Positions 8,232 to 19,163 are shown, counted from the first letter of the stretch. The stretch is 64,000 nt of DNA from Deltaproteobacteria bacterium (GCA_006226375.1 SBHC01000035.1:62001-126000); one strand, 5' to 3'. The notes: a model not told the origin generated them from the letters alone. Translations and numbers: made by a program.

Positions 8232-11200
8232 TTACGAATGGCGTCGTCGTCGGAGGAGTGGGATTCCGAGGAGGAAGAGGCCGAGGAAGAGCATCACGGG
8301 GATGATGGGAAGTTGGAAGGAGGCGCCGTCGCATCCGCATCCAGAGGGTGGGAGTAGTTTTTCGGTTTCGCCTTCGGTGAGGGTGGGTTCGCCGGAGGTT
8401 CGGTCCCCGGTTTCGGATTTGTCGGAGACGATGTTCTTTTCAAATTGAAGTTCGGGCTCTGAGGCATCGGCGGTGGGTTCGGTTGTGGGTTCGTCGGAGG
8501 TTTCGGCGCCGGGTTCATCGTCGCGACATTTGAGTTGTGCAAGTTTGGCGACTACGACGCCGTTTCCATCGGTTGCCATAGCGAGGGTATCGTTGTTGAG
8601 TGCAGCGATGGAAGAGACTCCTTTGAGGAGGCCGGCGACCATTTGAACCTTGTTGGTGCTGAGGTTGGCTGCGTAGATGGCGTTGTCGTTGCGATCGGAT
8701 GCGATGACCCAGGTTCCAATAAGAGCGAGGCTTGCGGCTTCTCCGGGTAGGTTGCCAGCGACGCTTTTGGGTTTTTCGCCAAGTTTGTCGATCTGGTAGA
8801 CTTGGCCGTCAGCTTTGTCGAGGACATACAGGACGCCTTTGGTAGAGTCGTAGCCTAGGCCGACCGGCTGTTGAAGTCCGTCGGTGTACAGCTCGATCTT
8901 TTGTGACTTGTCGATGAGGTAGATCTTTCCGTTTCCGGAGGAGGCGACAAAGAGACCACCCTTTCCATCGGAGGCAAACGCGGCGGGTTGGAGCAAGCCG
9001 TTGGAGCTATCCATCCAGGTTTCTTTTTTGCCAGACTTGTCGATGCGGATGACTTCGTTGTCGGAGACCTCAGCCACATAGATGTTGCCGTCAGCATCTT
9101 CGAAGAGGGTACCTGGATTCTTGAGGTCTTTGACGACCTCCGTTTCGTTGTTTGCGGTTTGTTGGCTGTCCAACTCCAGGCGAGTTACGATTCCTTTGTC
9201 GGCATCACTCACCAGGATGGTGTTGTTGAGGCCGGCGGCAACAGCAGCGGGAGCGGTCAGCTTGTTTTGGGTGGCTTTGATCTCTTTGGCGACAATCGAA
9301 CGATGGGGCAAGCTTACTGTGAGCTGGTCGCTGGCTGTGTCGTTTCCGCGTGTGGCCTTGGCTTCGATCACAGACTCACAGGCGTTGAGGTTCACACGCT
9401 GCGCTGCAAACGATGACGCTTGCGCGGAAGCACCGGTGACCTGGGCGGTTACACCGTTGACTGTGACGACAGCGTCTCCATCCGCAACATCTCCCGAGAC
9501 GGCAACGACCACAGAGGGGAGCGTTTCGCCTTGGGTGGGGGAGGTGATCTTGACGGTGAGCTTGGGCCTTTCTACGGTTTTCTCCAGTTGGAGTGTCGCG
9601 GCGTCCAAGGAGAATTCCTTCGTTCCCAACTTGGTGGTGAGGAGCAGGGTGTAGGTGCCTTTGTCGAGCTTGGAGGTGTCATAAGTTTTGATAAACTTCT
9701 GACTCTTTTGCACCGCAACGGTGAGCTTTTCGGGGATGCTGTCTTTTTCCTGACGATCCGCGTCGGAGAAGATGCGGACTTGGATGTCGTGGTTGGTGAA
9801 GGCTTGGTTGCCGATGTTGGTGACTTCAAAGGTGATGGTCAGGGCGTCTCCCACTTGGGCGAGGCCGGGTTTGACTTCGAGAGTTCCAAGCAAACCAATA
9901 CCGCTCTCGGCGCTGGTTAGGATGTCAAAGGTTGTGGAGGAGGTCGCAATCTCCTTGCCTTGGTATTCCACGGAGAGCTTGGCGGTGTACTTGCCAGGTG
10001 TGTTGGTGCTTGTGTTCCAGGCTATGGCTTGATCCTTAAACTGGCCCCGAAGCAGATTGGCCATGTTGAACGAAAGCGCCGCCACCTGTTTGTTTTGGGC
10101 GTCTTCGATCACGATGCTGCCTTTGAGTTGGTCGTAGGTTGTGTTGACGCTATCGTTGGTTATTCGACTGACAAAGGAGACTGGAGCGTTCGCAGGATAA
10201 GCCAGACGATCTGTGGTGAGTTCAGCTTTGGCTTTCACATCGGGATCGACAGTGAAGTTGGATTTTGCATCAGCAACGATACCATCGGTTTCAAATAGCT
10301 TCACATGGACCTTGTAAGGACCGGCTGGTGATGTGTTGGTGTTCCACTTGAAGCTCCATTTGCTTACTGGAGTGCCTTGGGCCTGACCTGCGTTGACAAT
10401 CACTTGTGGCGATGGATGTCCTACAGCGAGACCCAAGATGTTGGCTGAGGTTGTGTTTAACTGTGGGCCTTTTGTGAAAGAGGTTCCATTTCCTGTGAAC
10501 AACAAGACCGTCTTGGTCGAATAGGTCGCGGCGAACAGGTCGAGCTGGCCGTCGTAGTTCCAGTCGGCCATTGCCCAGCTGGTGTAGTTGTTGGTGTCGA
10601 GAGATGGGATGGTGACAGCTGTTTTCCAGCCACCCTTTCCATCGCTGTAGTAAAGGAAGGCATCGCCCGAGGATGAGTTGTTGAGCAGGATGTCGTAGTT
10701 CCCGTCGTTGTCGAAGTCATAGACCGCGAGGCCGTACACATTGCTCTTGGAGGGAGCGAGGAGTCGTGTGGCAGAACCGAACCCACCGTTTCCATCGTTT
10801 TTGATGAGGTAGACGTAGCCTTGGTAGTAGGTTCCAGCGACGATGTCGAGGTCGCCATCTTTGTCGTAGTCGATGAGGACTTTTCCGTAGGGACGGTAGC
10901 TGGAAGAAGGCATTCGATAGTTCTTGGTGGCTTGGAAGGTTCCGTCTCCGTTGCCTAGCATCCAATACACGTAGTAATAGCGGCTGAATACGATGTCGAG
11001 CTTGCCGTCGTTGTTGACGTCAGCGACGGCCATCGCCATCACTTCATAGCTTGTGGTGCTGATGCTACCTACTTCTTTGCGGGCAGCGACATCAAAGCGT
11101 TTGGGGTCGCCTGCTTTCCCTGGGTAAAAATAGACTTTGTGGTCGGCGCCGCTGGCTGTTACAAGGTCCATGACTCCATCTTGGTTGAAGTCGCCAAGAG

Positions 11201-14200
11201 CGATGCCTCGGGAACGATCACCGCTGGTGGTGATGTCTGCGACCGATATCTCAGCGCTCCATGTGCCATCGGGCAGTCGTTCTTTAAGGAAGAATTTGCC
11301 GTTGTCCTCGATATAGGCGAGTTGGTGTCCTGTTTTGGGGAACGGAAGGACCTTGGGAGTGCTTGGGCTGGTTCCACCGTTGATGTCGAAGAACACAAGG
11401 ATCTTCACCGCCGTTCCAGCAGCAATCGCTTCTTGGAAGAACACAACGAGGTGCCCCGAAGCGTTGGTGCTTGCGTCGTATGTGTTGGCTTTCTGAAACT
11501 GGAAGGGGACCAGCTTGTACTCTTGTGACTTCGTATCCAGGAACGCTACCCGAATCGCACCTTCGTTGAGAGCTTTTCCTGTTTGTCCAACAGATGCAAG
11601 AGCCTGTGTGAAGTTCACCTTGATGCCGAGGAAGAAGTCCTTGGTGCCTTTGGCTGGAGCGGTCCAACTGACAGGCATCCGATAGGGCCAACCTTTGAGA
11701 CCGACAGACGCAATGTCTTTGGGAGTAAAGTCGGCAACTTTGTCCACCGCATTGTCGTCTTTGTCTACGATCCAAACTTCGCCGCGTCCGGACCAGGGAG
11801 TTCCCATCTGGTTGGTCAATGTGACTTCGATGTTGACGTCGGTGTTGGCCGGGTAGTTTGTCTTGTCAGTCTTGACAGTAAGGAGCAGGTCGCGTTGCGT
11901 GACCACAATCTTGCGGTTGGCTGTGTTGTTGTCTTCGCTTGCTTCCGCGATAGCATCGTAGGGATCGACCACGACCCAGAGGTCAAAATCCCCCTCTTTG
12001 AGGAGGACATGGTTGATGGTGGCTTGAGCCGACTGGCCTTTGGAAATGGAGGCCAAGGTTGTGCTGCCCAACGACGTCCCGCCTTGTTGTGGGTCGCCGC
12101 GGAAGAAGGACACCAACACTTGCTTCACGTCGTTTTGACCGAGGTTGTAGACCTGGGCTGCAAGTTTTACTTTTTGTCCTTTGGCTGCAGGGATGGGGGT
12201 GATCGACAGTCCATACGAAGTGACAGCCAGATCGGTGCCTCGCGTGCCAGGAAGCTTGAGGTCTTCTTCCACCCGATTGTTGGACTCGTTGGACTCTTTC
12301 ACCGTGTTGTTCGGATCGAGAAGGACCACAATCTTCCCACCTGCAGGGAGAGCACGCCATGGAACGGAGACTACCACCGTTTGGGCCGGGTTCAAGGAGG
12401 TGATGGTGCGCTCTCCAATCACGAGTCCGCCGTTGATCGTAAAGCGGACCAGGATGTTCTGGGCAGGAACGCCGCCGTTGTTACGAACATGGACGGTGAG
12501 TTGGCCTGTTTGTCCTGGGACCAACGGGTCGGGTGTTGTCGTGATGCCTTTGACGAACAAGAGGTCCGCCATGTTGTCCAGAGGTGCGGTGTACTCTCCT
12601 TCCGCGGTGCCTTTGGAGACGTTGTAGGTGGTCTCTGTTTTTACCTTCCGGAGGGTTCCATCTTTGGCGGTGTTGTGGGTGGTGTACGTTATCTGGTAGT
12701 CCGAGATTGAGCGCTGTACGCCGCGAACAATCGCTTGCACCACCTGGGTTGCGTTCTTGAAGGGGAACGCTTCACCGCCTGTCGCTTTGGCGGCTCGTTT
12801 CATGTCTGTGGCGATGATGTTGCTGTCTTGGACCTCAACGCCCCAGAATGGGTAGAAGATCGCTTGGGGCTTTGTGCTCTGTGCTGCCTTGATCATTTCA
12901 TTGACAGCCTCCGTATCTTCGGCAGACCAGCCACTTCCTGCGTAGGCGCCTTCGTCGGAGATGGGGATGATGATGCGCGTCGCGTCTTTTCGCCAGGTGT
13001 GTTTCAGCGCCGCCCAGGTGGAGCCAGGGCCCCAGTCTTCGGAGTGTGCGGTCTTTTCTGTGCCGCGCCAGATGACCTTGGTCATGTTGATGCCGCAGTC
13101 TTTCTTCGCGGCGAGACCGTACGTGGTCACTTGGGTGTCGATACGACTGGCGAGGAGGAGGTCGCGAATGTCATCAATGACCTGGCATACCGTCTGCCAT
13201 TCGTTGTTCATCGAGCCGGATGTATCGATGACAAAAACAATGTCAGCTTTGGGAATCACCTTGGTCGGCTGAGTCAGCTGCTTCACCGTAATGGGAAGCT
13301 CGCGGGTGCCGTCCTCCCATACTTTGAAGTTTCTTTCGTCCAAACCATACAAGCCGCCGCCGTTTCCGTCTTTGACGCTCATAAACACATCAACCTGAGG
13401 AAACTTACTGATGTCGATTTGGTTGACGAACGTTGCGAGGTAGCGGTCAGCATGAACCGTAACTTCGATGGTCGCTTGGTTGTTGTTCTCGTTGAGTTCT
13501 GGGATCTTGTTGGACGGGTCAATCACTGCGGTGATGGTGTGCGTTCCTGGCTTGACCGTTGTTAGCTTCCAGTCAATGGAACCGATAGCTCCTGCGCCGG
13601 CGTTGATCGCGTTGGTTAGCGTGATGGTCCCGATCTTGGTGCCTGTCTTGGTGTCTCCGTCGTAGAGATCGACCTCGACGCCGCTGCCTGCGTTTTGGGT
13701 TCCAATGTTACGAACCATGAGGATGATCAGAGCCGTCTCGTAAACACTCGGGTTTTTCGGAGAGATGAACAGATCAGCAAAGGCTCCTTGGTTGGAGAAG
13801 CTTAGGTCAATGGCAGTGGGTGTTGCTTTGACAGGACCTGCTTTGCTGGACTCGTTGTTGTTGAAGTCGACCGAGCTTACTTCATAGCTATAAGTTACAC
13901 CGTTGGTGACATTGGTATCCGTATAGGTTGTTGAGGTGGTCTCATCAATCTTTTGTCCGTTGCGATACACAAAGTAGGCACGACGGTCCCGAATGTAGCT
14001 CGCTGACCAGGTCAGCTTAACCTGCTTGTTGGTGGCTGTTGCCTTTAGGTTTGTTGGTGTGGAAGGAGCGGTGGTGTCATTAACGGTAACACTTGTTGTT
14101 CCACTTACTCCGCTCTCGTTCCCTGTGTTATCCACAGAGGATGCTGCATACTTGTACGTACCGTTGTTGTAGATGTTGGTGTGCCCATAGGTCGGGTTGG

Positions 14201-17200
14201 TTTGGAGGTTTCGGGTGAGGACCGTCTCCATCATAAAGCTGGCACCTTCATCGTAGAGGAGGGCCTGGATACGGTAGTTTTTGGCCTTGAGCCAGGGGCT
14301 TTTCCAAAGCTCGTGCTGACCAGAGATTCGGAACAACACCTGACCGGTATCCAGGTCACTGATGGTGACCACTTCACGCGGAGACAGCGCGACGTTTCGC
14401 AAAAGAAACTGGCGAGGAGCGTTGGCTGATGTTTTGTAATCGTACGTGTAGGGCTGCCAGTTGTTGCTCCAGAAAGAGGTGCCTGTGACAGGGCTGCGAT
14501 AACGACGTAGGGAGTAGTCGGAGTATGTCGTTGCTAGCGCCAGGTCTTTGGTCAGCGCTTCCACTTCACCCAGGTAGAAATTGGAACCGACATTGCCTTG
14601 GGGAACAACTCGTACATATCGCATCGCAATGGGCGTTTGGAACTTGTGCTCCTGCAAGCCGTTGGCATCCTTCACGAGAGGAACTACCGTGGTGTATGTC
14701 TTGCCATCGGTCGATGACTCCAGTCGATAGCTATAGCTATTGCTGCTGGATAAGAGAACATTCACCTGGTAGATGTTATACGTCTGGCGAAGTTGGATGG
14801 TAATGGGGTTGGGGATGCTTACATACGTTGTGCTGGTGCTACCGTTGTTGAAGTAGTACAGGCTGCGTGTAAGCTCGGGCCCAAACACCTGACCTCCGCG
14901 ACCCATGTGGGCGACGTTGAGTCCGTAGTCAGAGTAGACTTGAAACCCTGCAAGGTCGCTGGAAGTGGGAGCGTTCCAAGAGATACGGTTCTCATACAAG
15001 GAGGGGTTGTAGTACCCAGAAATGTTGGTGGGAACGCCCGGCGCTGTCACATCTTCTATCTTGGTTGAGGATTCGTTGGAGCGGGGCGTAAACTGGTTGG
15101 CTGCTGTCTCTCCCAGCGCAAAGCACTTGTAGTTCCCAGCGTACGTTTGGGTGTGGGTGTAGCTCGTGCCTGTGACCAAACCTCGCTTGATGAAACGAAT
15201 CTCTCGAAGCGCTGCGTATATCGAGCTGGACATGGAAGGAATCAGATAACGAAACCGATTGGTGGTGACGGGGGAAGCAAAGTCAAACATCACCACTTGT
15301 GTGTTGTCGGAGGTTTTCTTGCCGAGGGTTGTCCATTGGTTGTTGAGCCAGGCCTGAAGCTCATAGGTGCGACTGTACGTGCTGTAAAAGTAGAACTGGA
15401 CGCTGTCGATGGGCTCCGTTTGGGGCAGGGTAAACTCAACCCATTCGTTGCTTGTTCCTTTGGGGCGCCAGTAACTGCCTGTGCTTAAATCTACACTTTT
15501 GCTTGCTGTGTAGCTTGTGCTGGACTCCGAAGATGCTTGCGCAGTTACACCTGAGACCACAACGGGTGGGTTGAGGAGTCCTTCGTTGCAGTAGATCCGG
15601 TAGCCTAGGACTTTGGCTATTGCAGCACCTGAGCCAGCCTGCCACGTAAACTTGAGGTCCGTCTGATTTGCAGTTGTGACGGTGAAGTTGGAAGGGGCTG
15701 TCGCTTGGCCCAGCTCAAATTGGACATACTTGGATGCTCTGTTGTTGCTCGTCGTCGTCTCGCGGATCTTGTTGTCGGGGTCAACCTGCACATAGATCGT
15801 TGCGTTCGACAAGGTCGAGGGCACCTGCCATTGGATGGTAGCAAGGGCGTTTCCGTACCCTTGGAGTTGGGTGATGGTGGTTTCGCCAATCTTGTTGGTT
15901 GTAGTTGGGCTGCCGTTGTGAAACCGCACTACGATGTTGGTCATGGGGCGGCGGAAGCGGCTGTGTACACGAGCCTGAATGGTAACGGTCTTGCCTGCTT
16001 CGGGTCGGCTTGGAGAGAAGCTGATATCGCTGTCTGTGACTGCGAAATCGGGGTACGTGCTGTCGTTGATCGTGACTTTTTGGGTTGCTGTGTTGTTGTT
16101 GCGATCCCGGTCGGGCCGCTCTTTGGCAGGGTCTACCACCACCCAAAAGGACTGGGTGCCCACCCGTTTGATGGGACTCCATGTCACAGAATAGCGACCT
16201 GTCGCGTTGGGCTGAATGGCTCCAATGGTCGCGGTTCCAAAAGGCTCAGCCCCCTGTTGGCTGGGGTCAATGTCATAGTAGAGGAGCTTGGCGCCTGATT
16301 GGGTCGGCTCAAAACCTTTGTTTGTCACCGTTGCGTATACACGCAGCGTGCTACTTTCGTTCGGAACTGTCGGCGAAAATGTAATGCCGGAAGCGGTGAC
16401 GCTGGGATCGGGAAGGCCCTTCACCTTTAACGTGCGAAGCGCGACGTTGTTGGTGGTTTGGATGTCGGGAAACTTGTTGTCGGGGTCCACCACTGCATAA
16501 ATTAACCGTGAGCCAGGTTTGCCAAAGGTCGAGAACTTGATGGGTGTGGTGTATACAGCTTTGTAACCCGGTACAGTGACCTTGAGGTCTGAGCCGATTT
16601 GTGTTCCGCCGCTGTTGGGCGAGCCGTCGTAAATCCGGACCACCGCGTCTGTTGCGGTTGTCGCTTCGGCATTGTAGACGCCGATTCGGATCTCAACGAT
16701 GTCGCCCTCAGTAGCTTCTTTCTGTGAGAAGAAGATGCCTTGAGGAGACAGCAACAAGTCCACCCGCGGCTGGACATTCACCTCTTTGCTGGCTTTGTTG
16801 TTGGTCGTCACCGAATCCTTCGTTTTGTTGGAAGGGTCTACCACGACGTAGGCCGTCTTTTTGCCCTGTGGTAGATTCGGGGTTGTGATCTTGGCTTCGC
16901 CTTCTTTGCCTGCTTGGATGGTGGGGATGACTTGTGTGGTGCCCCATTGTTTTCCGCCAGATGCAGGGTCGCCGTCATAGAACGCGACTTCCACATTTTG
17001 AACGTCGATTCCACCCTTGTTCTGGACAATCGCGCGGATCTCTACAGGTGCTCCTGGGGCAGGAAAGGTGGGCTTCAAAATGATGTTTCGTGTGGTCACT
17101 TCCAGATCGACAGGGGGCAGTACGCGAGCACCCCAGACCACGGTGTTGTTGCGTTCATTGAGTTCAGCAATCTTCGCGTCTGGGTCCACCACAAGGTAGA

Positions 17201-18332
17201 GGTAGTGAGGACCGACCGGAGTTACATTTTTCCAGGTCATCGTTTGTGTGGAGGTGGAACCCAATCCAATCTGAGGGATGGTCTTCTCATCGACCTTTTG
17301 CCCGTTGTTTTGGGGGTCTCCAAGGTACAAACGAACCACAACAGACTGGGCCACTTTGGTTCCGGTGTTGTGGACTTTGATGTCCAATTTGTACTCACCG
17401 CCCAACACCAAAAGCTTGGGAGAGGCGACCACTTCGCTGGCTTTGATGCTGAGGTCTGGTCGCTCTGCGTCCATGGCTCGGGCTGCGTACGCTGTAGTGA
17501 AGGGATCTTCGTTGGCCAATGAGCCGTTTTGTGCTTGTTGCTGGGTCAGATATTTGGCTGCTTTGGAGATCTCAGCCCGTACGTCTTGTTTGGTCGCGAG
17601 CAAACCAAGAACTGCAAGGGATGTATCCAGGATGCTATCTCGGCCGGTTCCCCAGCTACCGTTGGCTCCTTGCTTGCCTTTGAGAAAGCCTGATGCGTTG
17701 GTGAGCGCCTGACTCAAGTTGTACAGGTGACTGTATTCACCCAAGGCTAGCATCGCCAACCCTGTAAGGTAGGCTGATGGATCATTGTTGCTGTCGAAGA
17801 ACCCCCAGCTACCGTCTTTTCGCTGCTTGGCTGTCAGGTACGACAGAGCGCTTTGAGCGGCGCCTAGTTTCTGGTTGCGAGACGCTGCCATTGCAAGCAA
17901 AGCCAGGGACGTATCCAGCACTGTGGCCTGGTGGTTGGCAGAGGGAGCAAAGCCTCCGCCGGTTTGCTGCAGCGCGAGGAGCTTCGTCAAGTCACTGGCG
18001 ACAGGAGTTTGCCCGATACGACTGGCTGCAATGATGCGACGTGCAAACTCACCTGCTGTGGTCGGTTTGGCGCTCTGCAAATACGTCCAAGCTTTGGTGG
18101 TTGGGGTTCCTGTCCCTTGACCAGAGGCAGCCAGCGCTTCCAACACTGCTGATGTTGTCTCAAGGCTACCTGCGCTGCTTTTGGTTCCGCCCCAGCTACC
18201 GTTGGTTTGCTGTTGCTGCTTGAGCCAGTTGATCGCATCTCCTGGGCCTGCTGCTTCGACCGTGGAACTTCCAAGAAGTATCCACCCGAAGAAGGGCAAG
18301 AGGAGCAGGGGGACTCTCCGAAACCAAAACAT
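8232..18332 (-). CDS. giant multidomain MYXO-CTERM surface protein (cyclase-like repeats, CARDB, VWA, FG-GAP)
   Basis: 3,366 residues. I start at MFWFRRVPLLLLPFFGWILL, a clean signal peptide with AGGAG 8-9 nt upstream; the open frame extends 75 codons further. Domains in order: squalene-cyclase/prenyltransferase-type alpha repeats with DGSWG/NGSWG motifs (about 25-285); five CARDB-like Ig domains (about 290-870); fibronectin III; an F5/8-type discoidin-like domain (about 950-1050); another FN3 and CARDB; a VWA domain with an intact MIDAS start DTSGS (near 1700); more CARDB; FG-GAP/VCBS repeats with DFNQDG and DVNNDGK (about 2350-2620); further Ig-like domains; a propeller-like region (about 3010-3265); and an acidic Thr/Glu linker. 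It ends in SGCGC, a hydrophobic span and RRRRHS. Likely a cell-surface adhesin or matrix protein. Confidence 0.93.
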   Translation of the reverse strand: MFWFRRVPLLLLPFFGWILLGSSTVEAAGPGDAINWLKQQQQTNGSWGGTKSSAGSLETTSAVLEALAASGQGTGTPTTKAWTYLQSAKPTTAGEFARRIIAASRIGQTPVASDLTKLLALQQTGGGFAPSANHQATVLDTSLALLAMAASRNQKLGAAQSALSYLTAKQRKDGSWGFFDSNNDPSAYLTGLAMLALGEYSHLYNLSQALTNASGFLKGKQGANGSWGTGRDSILDTSLAVLGLLATKQDVRAEISKAAKYLTQQQAQNGSLANEDPFTTAYAARAMDAERPDLSIKASEVVASPKLLVLGGEYKLDIKVHNTGTKVAQSVVVRLYLGDPQNNGQKVDEKTIPQIGLGSTSTQTMTWKNVTPVGPHYLYLVVDPDAKIAELNERNNTVVWGARVLPPVDLEVTTRNIILKPTFPAPGAPVEIRAIVQNKGGIDVQNVEVAFYDGDPASGGKQWGTTQVIPTIQAGKEGEAKITTPNLPQGKKTAYVVVDPSNKTKDSVTTNNKASKEVNVQPRVDLLLSPQGIFFSQKEATEGDIVEIRIGVYNAEATTATDAVVRIYDGSPNSGGTQIGSDLKVTVPGYKAVYTTPIKFSTFGKPGSRLIYAVVDPDNKFPDIQTTNNVALRTLKVKGLPDPSVTASGITFSPTVPNESSTLRVYATVTNKGFEPTQSGAKLLYYDIDPSQQGAEPFGTATIGAIQPNATGRYSVTWSPIKRVGTQSFWVVVDPAKERPDRDRNNNTATQKVTINDSTYPDFAVTDSDISFSPSRPEAGKTVTIQARVHSRFRRPMTNIVVRFHNGSPTTTNKIGETTITQLQGYGNALATIQWQVPSTLSNATIYVQVDPDNKIRETTTSNNRASKYVQFELGQATAPSNFTVTTANQTDLKFTWQAGSGAAIAKVLGYRIYCNEGLLNPPVVVSGVTAQASSESSTSYTASKSVDLSTGSYWRPKGTSNEWVEFTLPQTEPIDSVQFYFYSTYSRTYELQAWLNNQWTTLGKKTSDNTQVVMFDFASPVTTNRFRYLIPSMSSSIYAALREIRFIKRGLVTGTSYTHTQTYAGNYKCFALGETAANQFTPRSNESSTKIEDVTAPGVPTNISGYYNPSLYENRISWNAPTSSDLAGFQVYSDYGLNVAHMGRGGQVFGPELTRSLYYFNNGSTSTTYVSIPNPITIQLRQTYNIYQVNVLLSSSNSYSYRLESSTDGKTYTTVVPLVKDANGLQEHKFQTPIAMRYVRVVPQGNVGSNFYLGEVEALTKDLALATTYSDYSLRRYRSPVTGTSFWSNNWQPYTYDYKTSANAPRQFLLRNVALSPREVVTISDLDTGQVLFRISGQHELWKSPWLKAKNYRIQALLYDEGASFMMETVLTRNLQTNPTYGHTNIYNNGTYKYAASSVDNTGNESGVSGTTSVTVNDTTAPSTPTNLKATATNKQVKLTWSASYIRDRRAYFVYRNGQKIDETTSTTYTDTNVTNGVTYSYEVSSVDFNNNESSKAGPVKATPTAIDLSFSNQGAFADLFISPKNPSVYETALIILMVRNIGTQNAGSGVEVDLYDGDTKTGTKIGTITLTNAINAGAGAIGSIDWKLTTVKPGTHTITAVIDPSNKIPELNENNNQATIEVTVHADRYLATFVNQIDISKFPQVDVFMSVKDGNGGGLYGLDERNFKVWEDGTRELPITVKQLTQPTKVIPKADIVFVIDTSGSMNNEWQTVCQVIDDIRDLLLASRIDTQVTTYGLAAKKDCGINMTKVIWRGTEKTAHSEDWGPGSTWAALKHTWRKDATRIIIPISDEGAYAGSGWSAEDTEAVNEMIKAAQSTKPQAIFYPFWGVEVQDSNIIATDMKRAAKATGGEAFPFKNATQVVQAIVRGVQRSISDYQITYTTHNTAKDGTLRKVKTETTYNVSKGTAEGEYTAPLDNMADLLFVKGITTTPDPLVPGQTGQLTVHVRNNGGVPAQNILVRFTINGGLVIGERTITSLNPAQTVVVSVPWRALPAGGKIVVLLDPNNTVKESNESNNRVEEDLKLPGTRGTDLAVTSYGLSITPIPAAKGQKVKLAAQVYNLGQNDVKQVLVSFFRGDPQQGGTSLGSTTLASISKGQSAQATINHVLLKEGDFDLWVVVDPYDAIAEASEDNNTANRKIVVTQRDLLLTVKTDKTNYPANTDVNIEVTLTNQMGTPWSGRGEVWIVDKDDNAVDKVADFTPKDIASVGLKGWPYRMPVSWTAPAKGTKDFFLGIKVNFTQALASVGQTGKALNEGAIRVAFLDTKSQEYKLVPFQFQKANTYDASTNASGHLVVFFQEAIAAGTAVKILVFFDINGGTSPSTPKVLPFPKTGHQLAYIEDNGKFFLKERLPDGTWSAEISVADITTSGDRSRGIALGDFNQDGVMDLVTASGADHKVYFYPGKAGDPKRFDVAARKEVGSISTTSYEVMAMAVADVNNDGKLDIVFSRYYYVYWMLGNGDGTFQATKNYRMPSSSYRPYGKVLIDYDKDGDLDIVAGTYYQGYVYLIKNDGNGGFGSATRLLAPSKSNVYGLAVYDFDNDGNYDILLNNSSSGDAFLYYSDGKGGWKTAVTIPSLDTNNYTSWAMADWNYDGQLDLFAATYSTKTVLLFTGNGTSFTKGPQLNTTSANILGLAVGHPSPQVIVNAGQAQGTPVSKWSFKWNTNTSPAGPYKVHVKLFETDGIVADAKSNFTVDPDVKAKAELTTDRLAYPANAPVSFVSRITNDSVNTTYDQLKGSIVIEDAQNKQVAALSFNMANLLRGQFKDQAIAWNTSTNTPGKYTAKLSVEYQGKEIATSSTTFDILTSAESGIGLLGTLEVKPGLAQVGDALTITFEVTNIGNQAFTNHDIQVRIFSDADRQEKDSIPEKLTVAVQKSQKFIKTYDTSKLDKGTYTLLLTTKLGTKEFSLDAATLQLEKTVERPKLTVKITSPTQGETLPSVVVAVSGDVADGDAVVTVNGVTAQVTGASAQASSFAAQRVNLNACESVIEAKATRGNDTASDQLTVSLPHRSIVAKEIKATQNKLTAPAAVAAGLNNTILVSDADKGIVTRLELDSQQTANNETEVVKDLKNPGTLFEDADGNIYVAEVSDNEVIRIDKSGKKETWMDSSNGLLQPAAFASDGKGGLFVASSGNGKIYLIDKSQKIELYTDGLQQPVGLGYDSTKGVLYVLDKADGQVYQIDKLGEKPKSVAGNLPGEAASLALIGTWVIASDRNDNAIYAANLSTNKVQMVAGLLKGVSSIAALNNDTLAMATDGNGVVVAKLAQLKCRDDEPGAETSDEPTTEPTADASEPELQFEKNIVSDKSETGDRTSGEPTLTEGETEKLLPPSGCGCDGASFQLPIIPVMLFLGLFLLGIPLLRRRRHS

Positions 18333-18462
18333 GGCATTGTCTCCTGAGACACGATGTCTCTGTCTTTTGGTCTTTTTCGATATGTGAGTTCGCATCAAAT
18401 CAGTCTCTATGTTCAAGGTTCGTATACGTTTGCAGTTGGGTTCGAGCATCATGGAAGCACAC

Positions 18463-19104
18463 TCAGCGTCGTTGAAGCGTTGCCACAAGCTGAAACAGCA
18501 AGAAGGCGACTCCTGACATACTGAGCGCCAGAAACCATCCCAGCCATTGTCGAACATGGGCTTTGCGTGCCCGTTCGTTGAGCGATATTCCTGGAGCCAT
18601 CTCCTGCCAGAGCAGGGTCCACATCACCCCCAACACGAGGGGAGTGGAGATCCTCAAGGTCATCGCAAAAGGAGAGGCGTGCAGCCCGTTAAGAGCGATT
18701 AACCATGCCTCCAATGCGAGGATATGCAGGGCATGACCAAGGAGGTAGGTGCCTCGGTTTTCTTCGGGCTCACGGGGCCAAAACGCTGCCGCCAGGAGCC
18801 AGGCCATCGCAATGCCATTGGCTGTGAGCGGAACAAGGACGATGTACCCTTTGGTTTGGAGCAACCGTGGAGGAAGCCACCACCAGGCCATCGCAGCTTG
18901 AGCCAACCACAAGAGAGTGAGGGCCAGCGCTTGTCCTCTGGCTTTTTGAGTGTCGCGTTGCCAAGCCCAATGCAGAAAGCCCAAAGGCCCCAACACGCCG
19001 GCCAAGGCAAGACGAATCCAGTGATGGGCGTCTGCTCTCGTTGATGACTCTTGCCCTGTTGTTGGAGAGGTCATCGCGTTGGGTTGTGATGTCGATGAAG
19101 ACAT
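18463..19104 (-). CDS. small multi-pass membrane protein, unknown
   Basis: 213 residues with about five or six hydrophobic spans (LALAGVLGPLGFLHWAW, LALTLLWLAQAAMAWWW, GYIVLVPLTANGIAMAWLL and others). No catalytic motif is recognised. AGGAA lies 6 nt before the ATG. It sits between the transglutaminase-like lipoprotein (59 bp upstream) and the giant surface protein (130 bp downstream), all in one direction, so the three may be co-transcribed. An accessory role for those surface proteins is possible but not shown. Confidence 0.75.
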   Translation of the reverse strand: MSSSTSQPNAMTSPTTGQESSTRADAHHWIRLALAGVLGPLGFLHWAWQRDTQKARGQALALTLLWLAQAAMAWWWLPPRLLQTKGYIVLVPLTANGIAMAWLLAAAFWPREPEENRGTYLLGHALHILALEAWLIALNGLHASPFAMTLRISTPLVLGVMWTLLWQEMAPGISLNERARKAHVRQWLGWFLALSMSGVAFLLFQLVATLQRR

Positions 19105-19163
19105 AGACCGTTCCTGGCTCTGTTCTTACTTCGGGGCTTTGGCGTTTTTTTGGCTTCGACTTT

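Noticed and set aside
8042-8305. 87-residue plus-strand frame over the short repeats
   Set aside because: It runs out of the Nudix gene end through the repeats into the antisense of the giant gene; the repeated Ile/Val/Trp pattern reflects the DNA repeat, not a protein.
11583-12710. 375-residue plus-strand open frame
   Set aside because: It lies wholly opposite the CARDB region of the giant protein. Composition is not protein-like, and the minus-strand frame is supported by clear domains.
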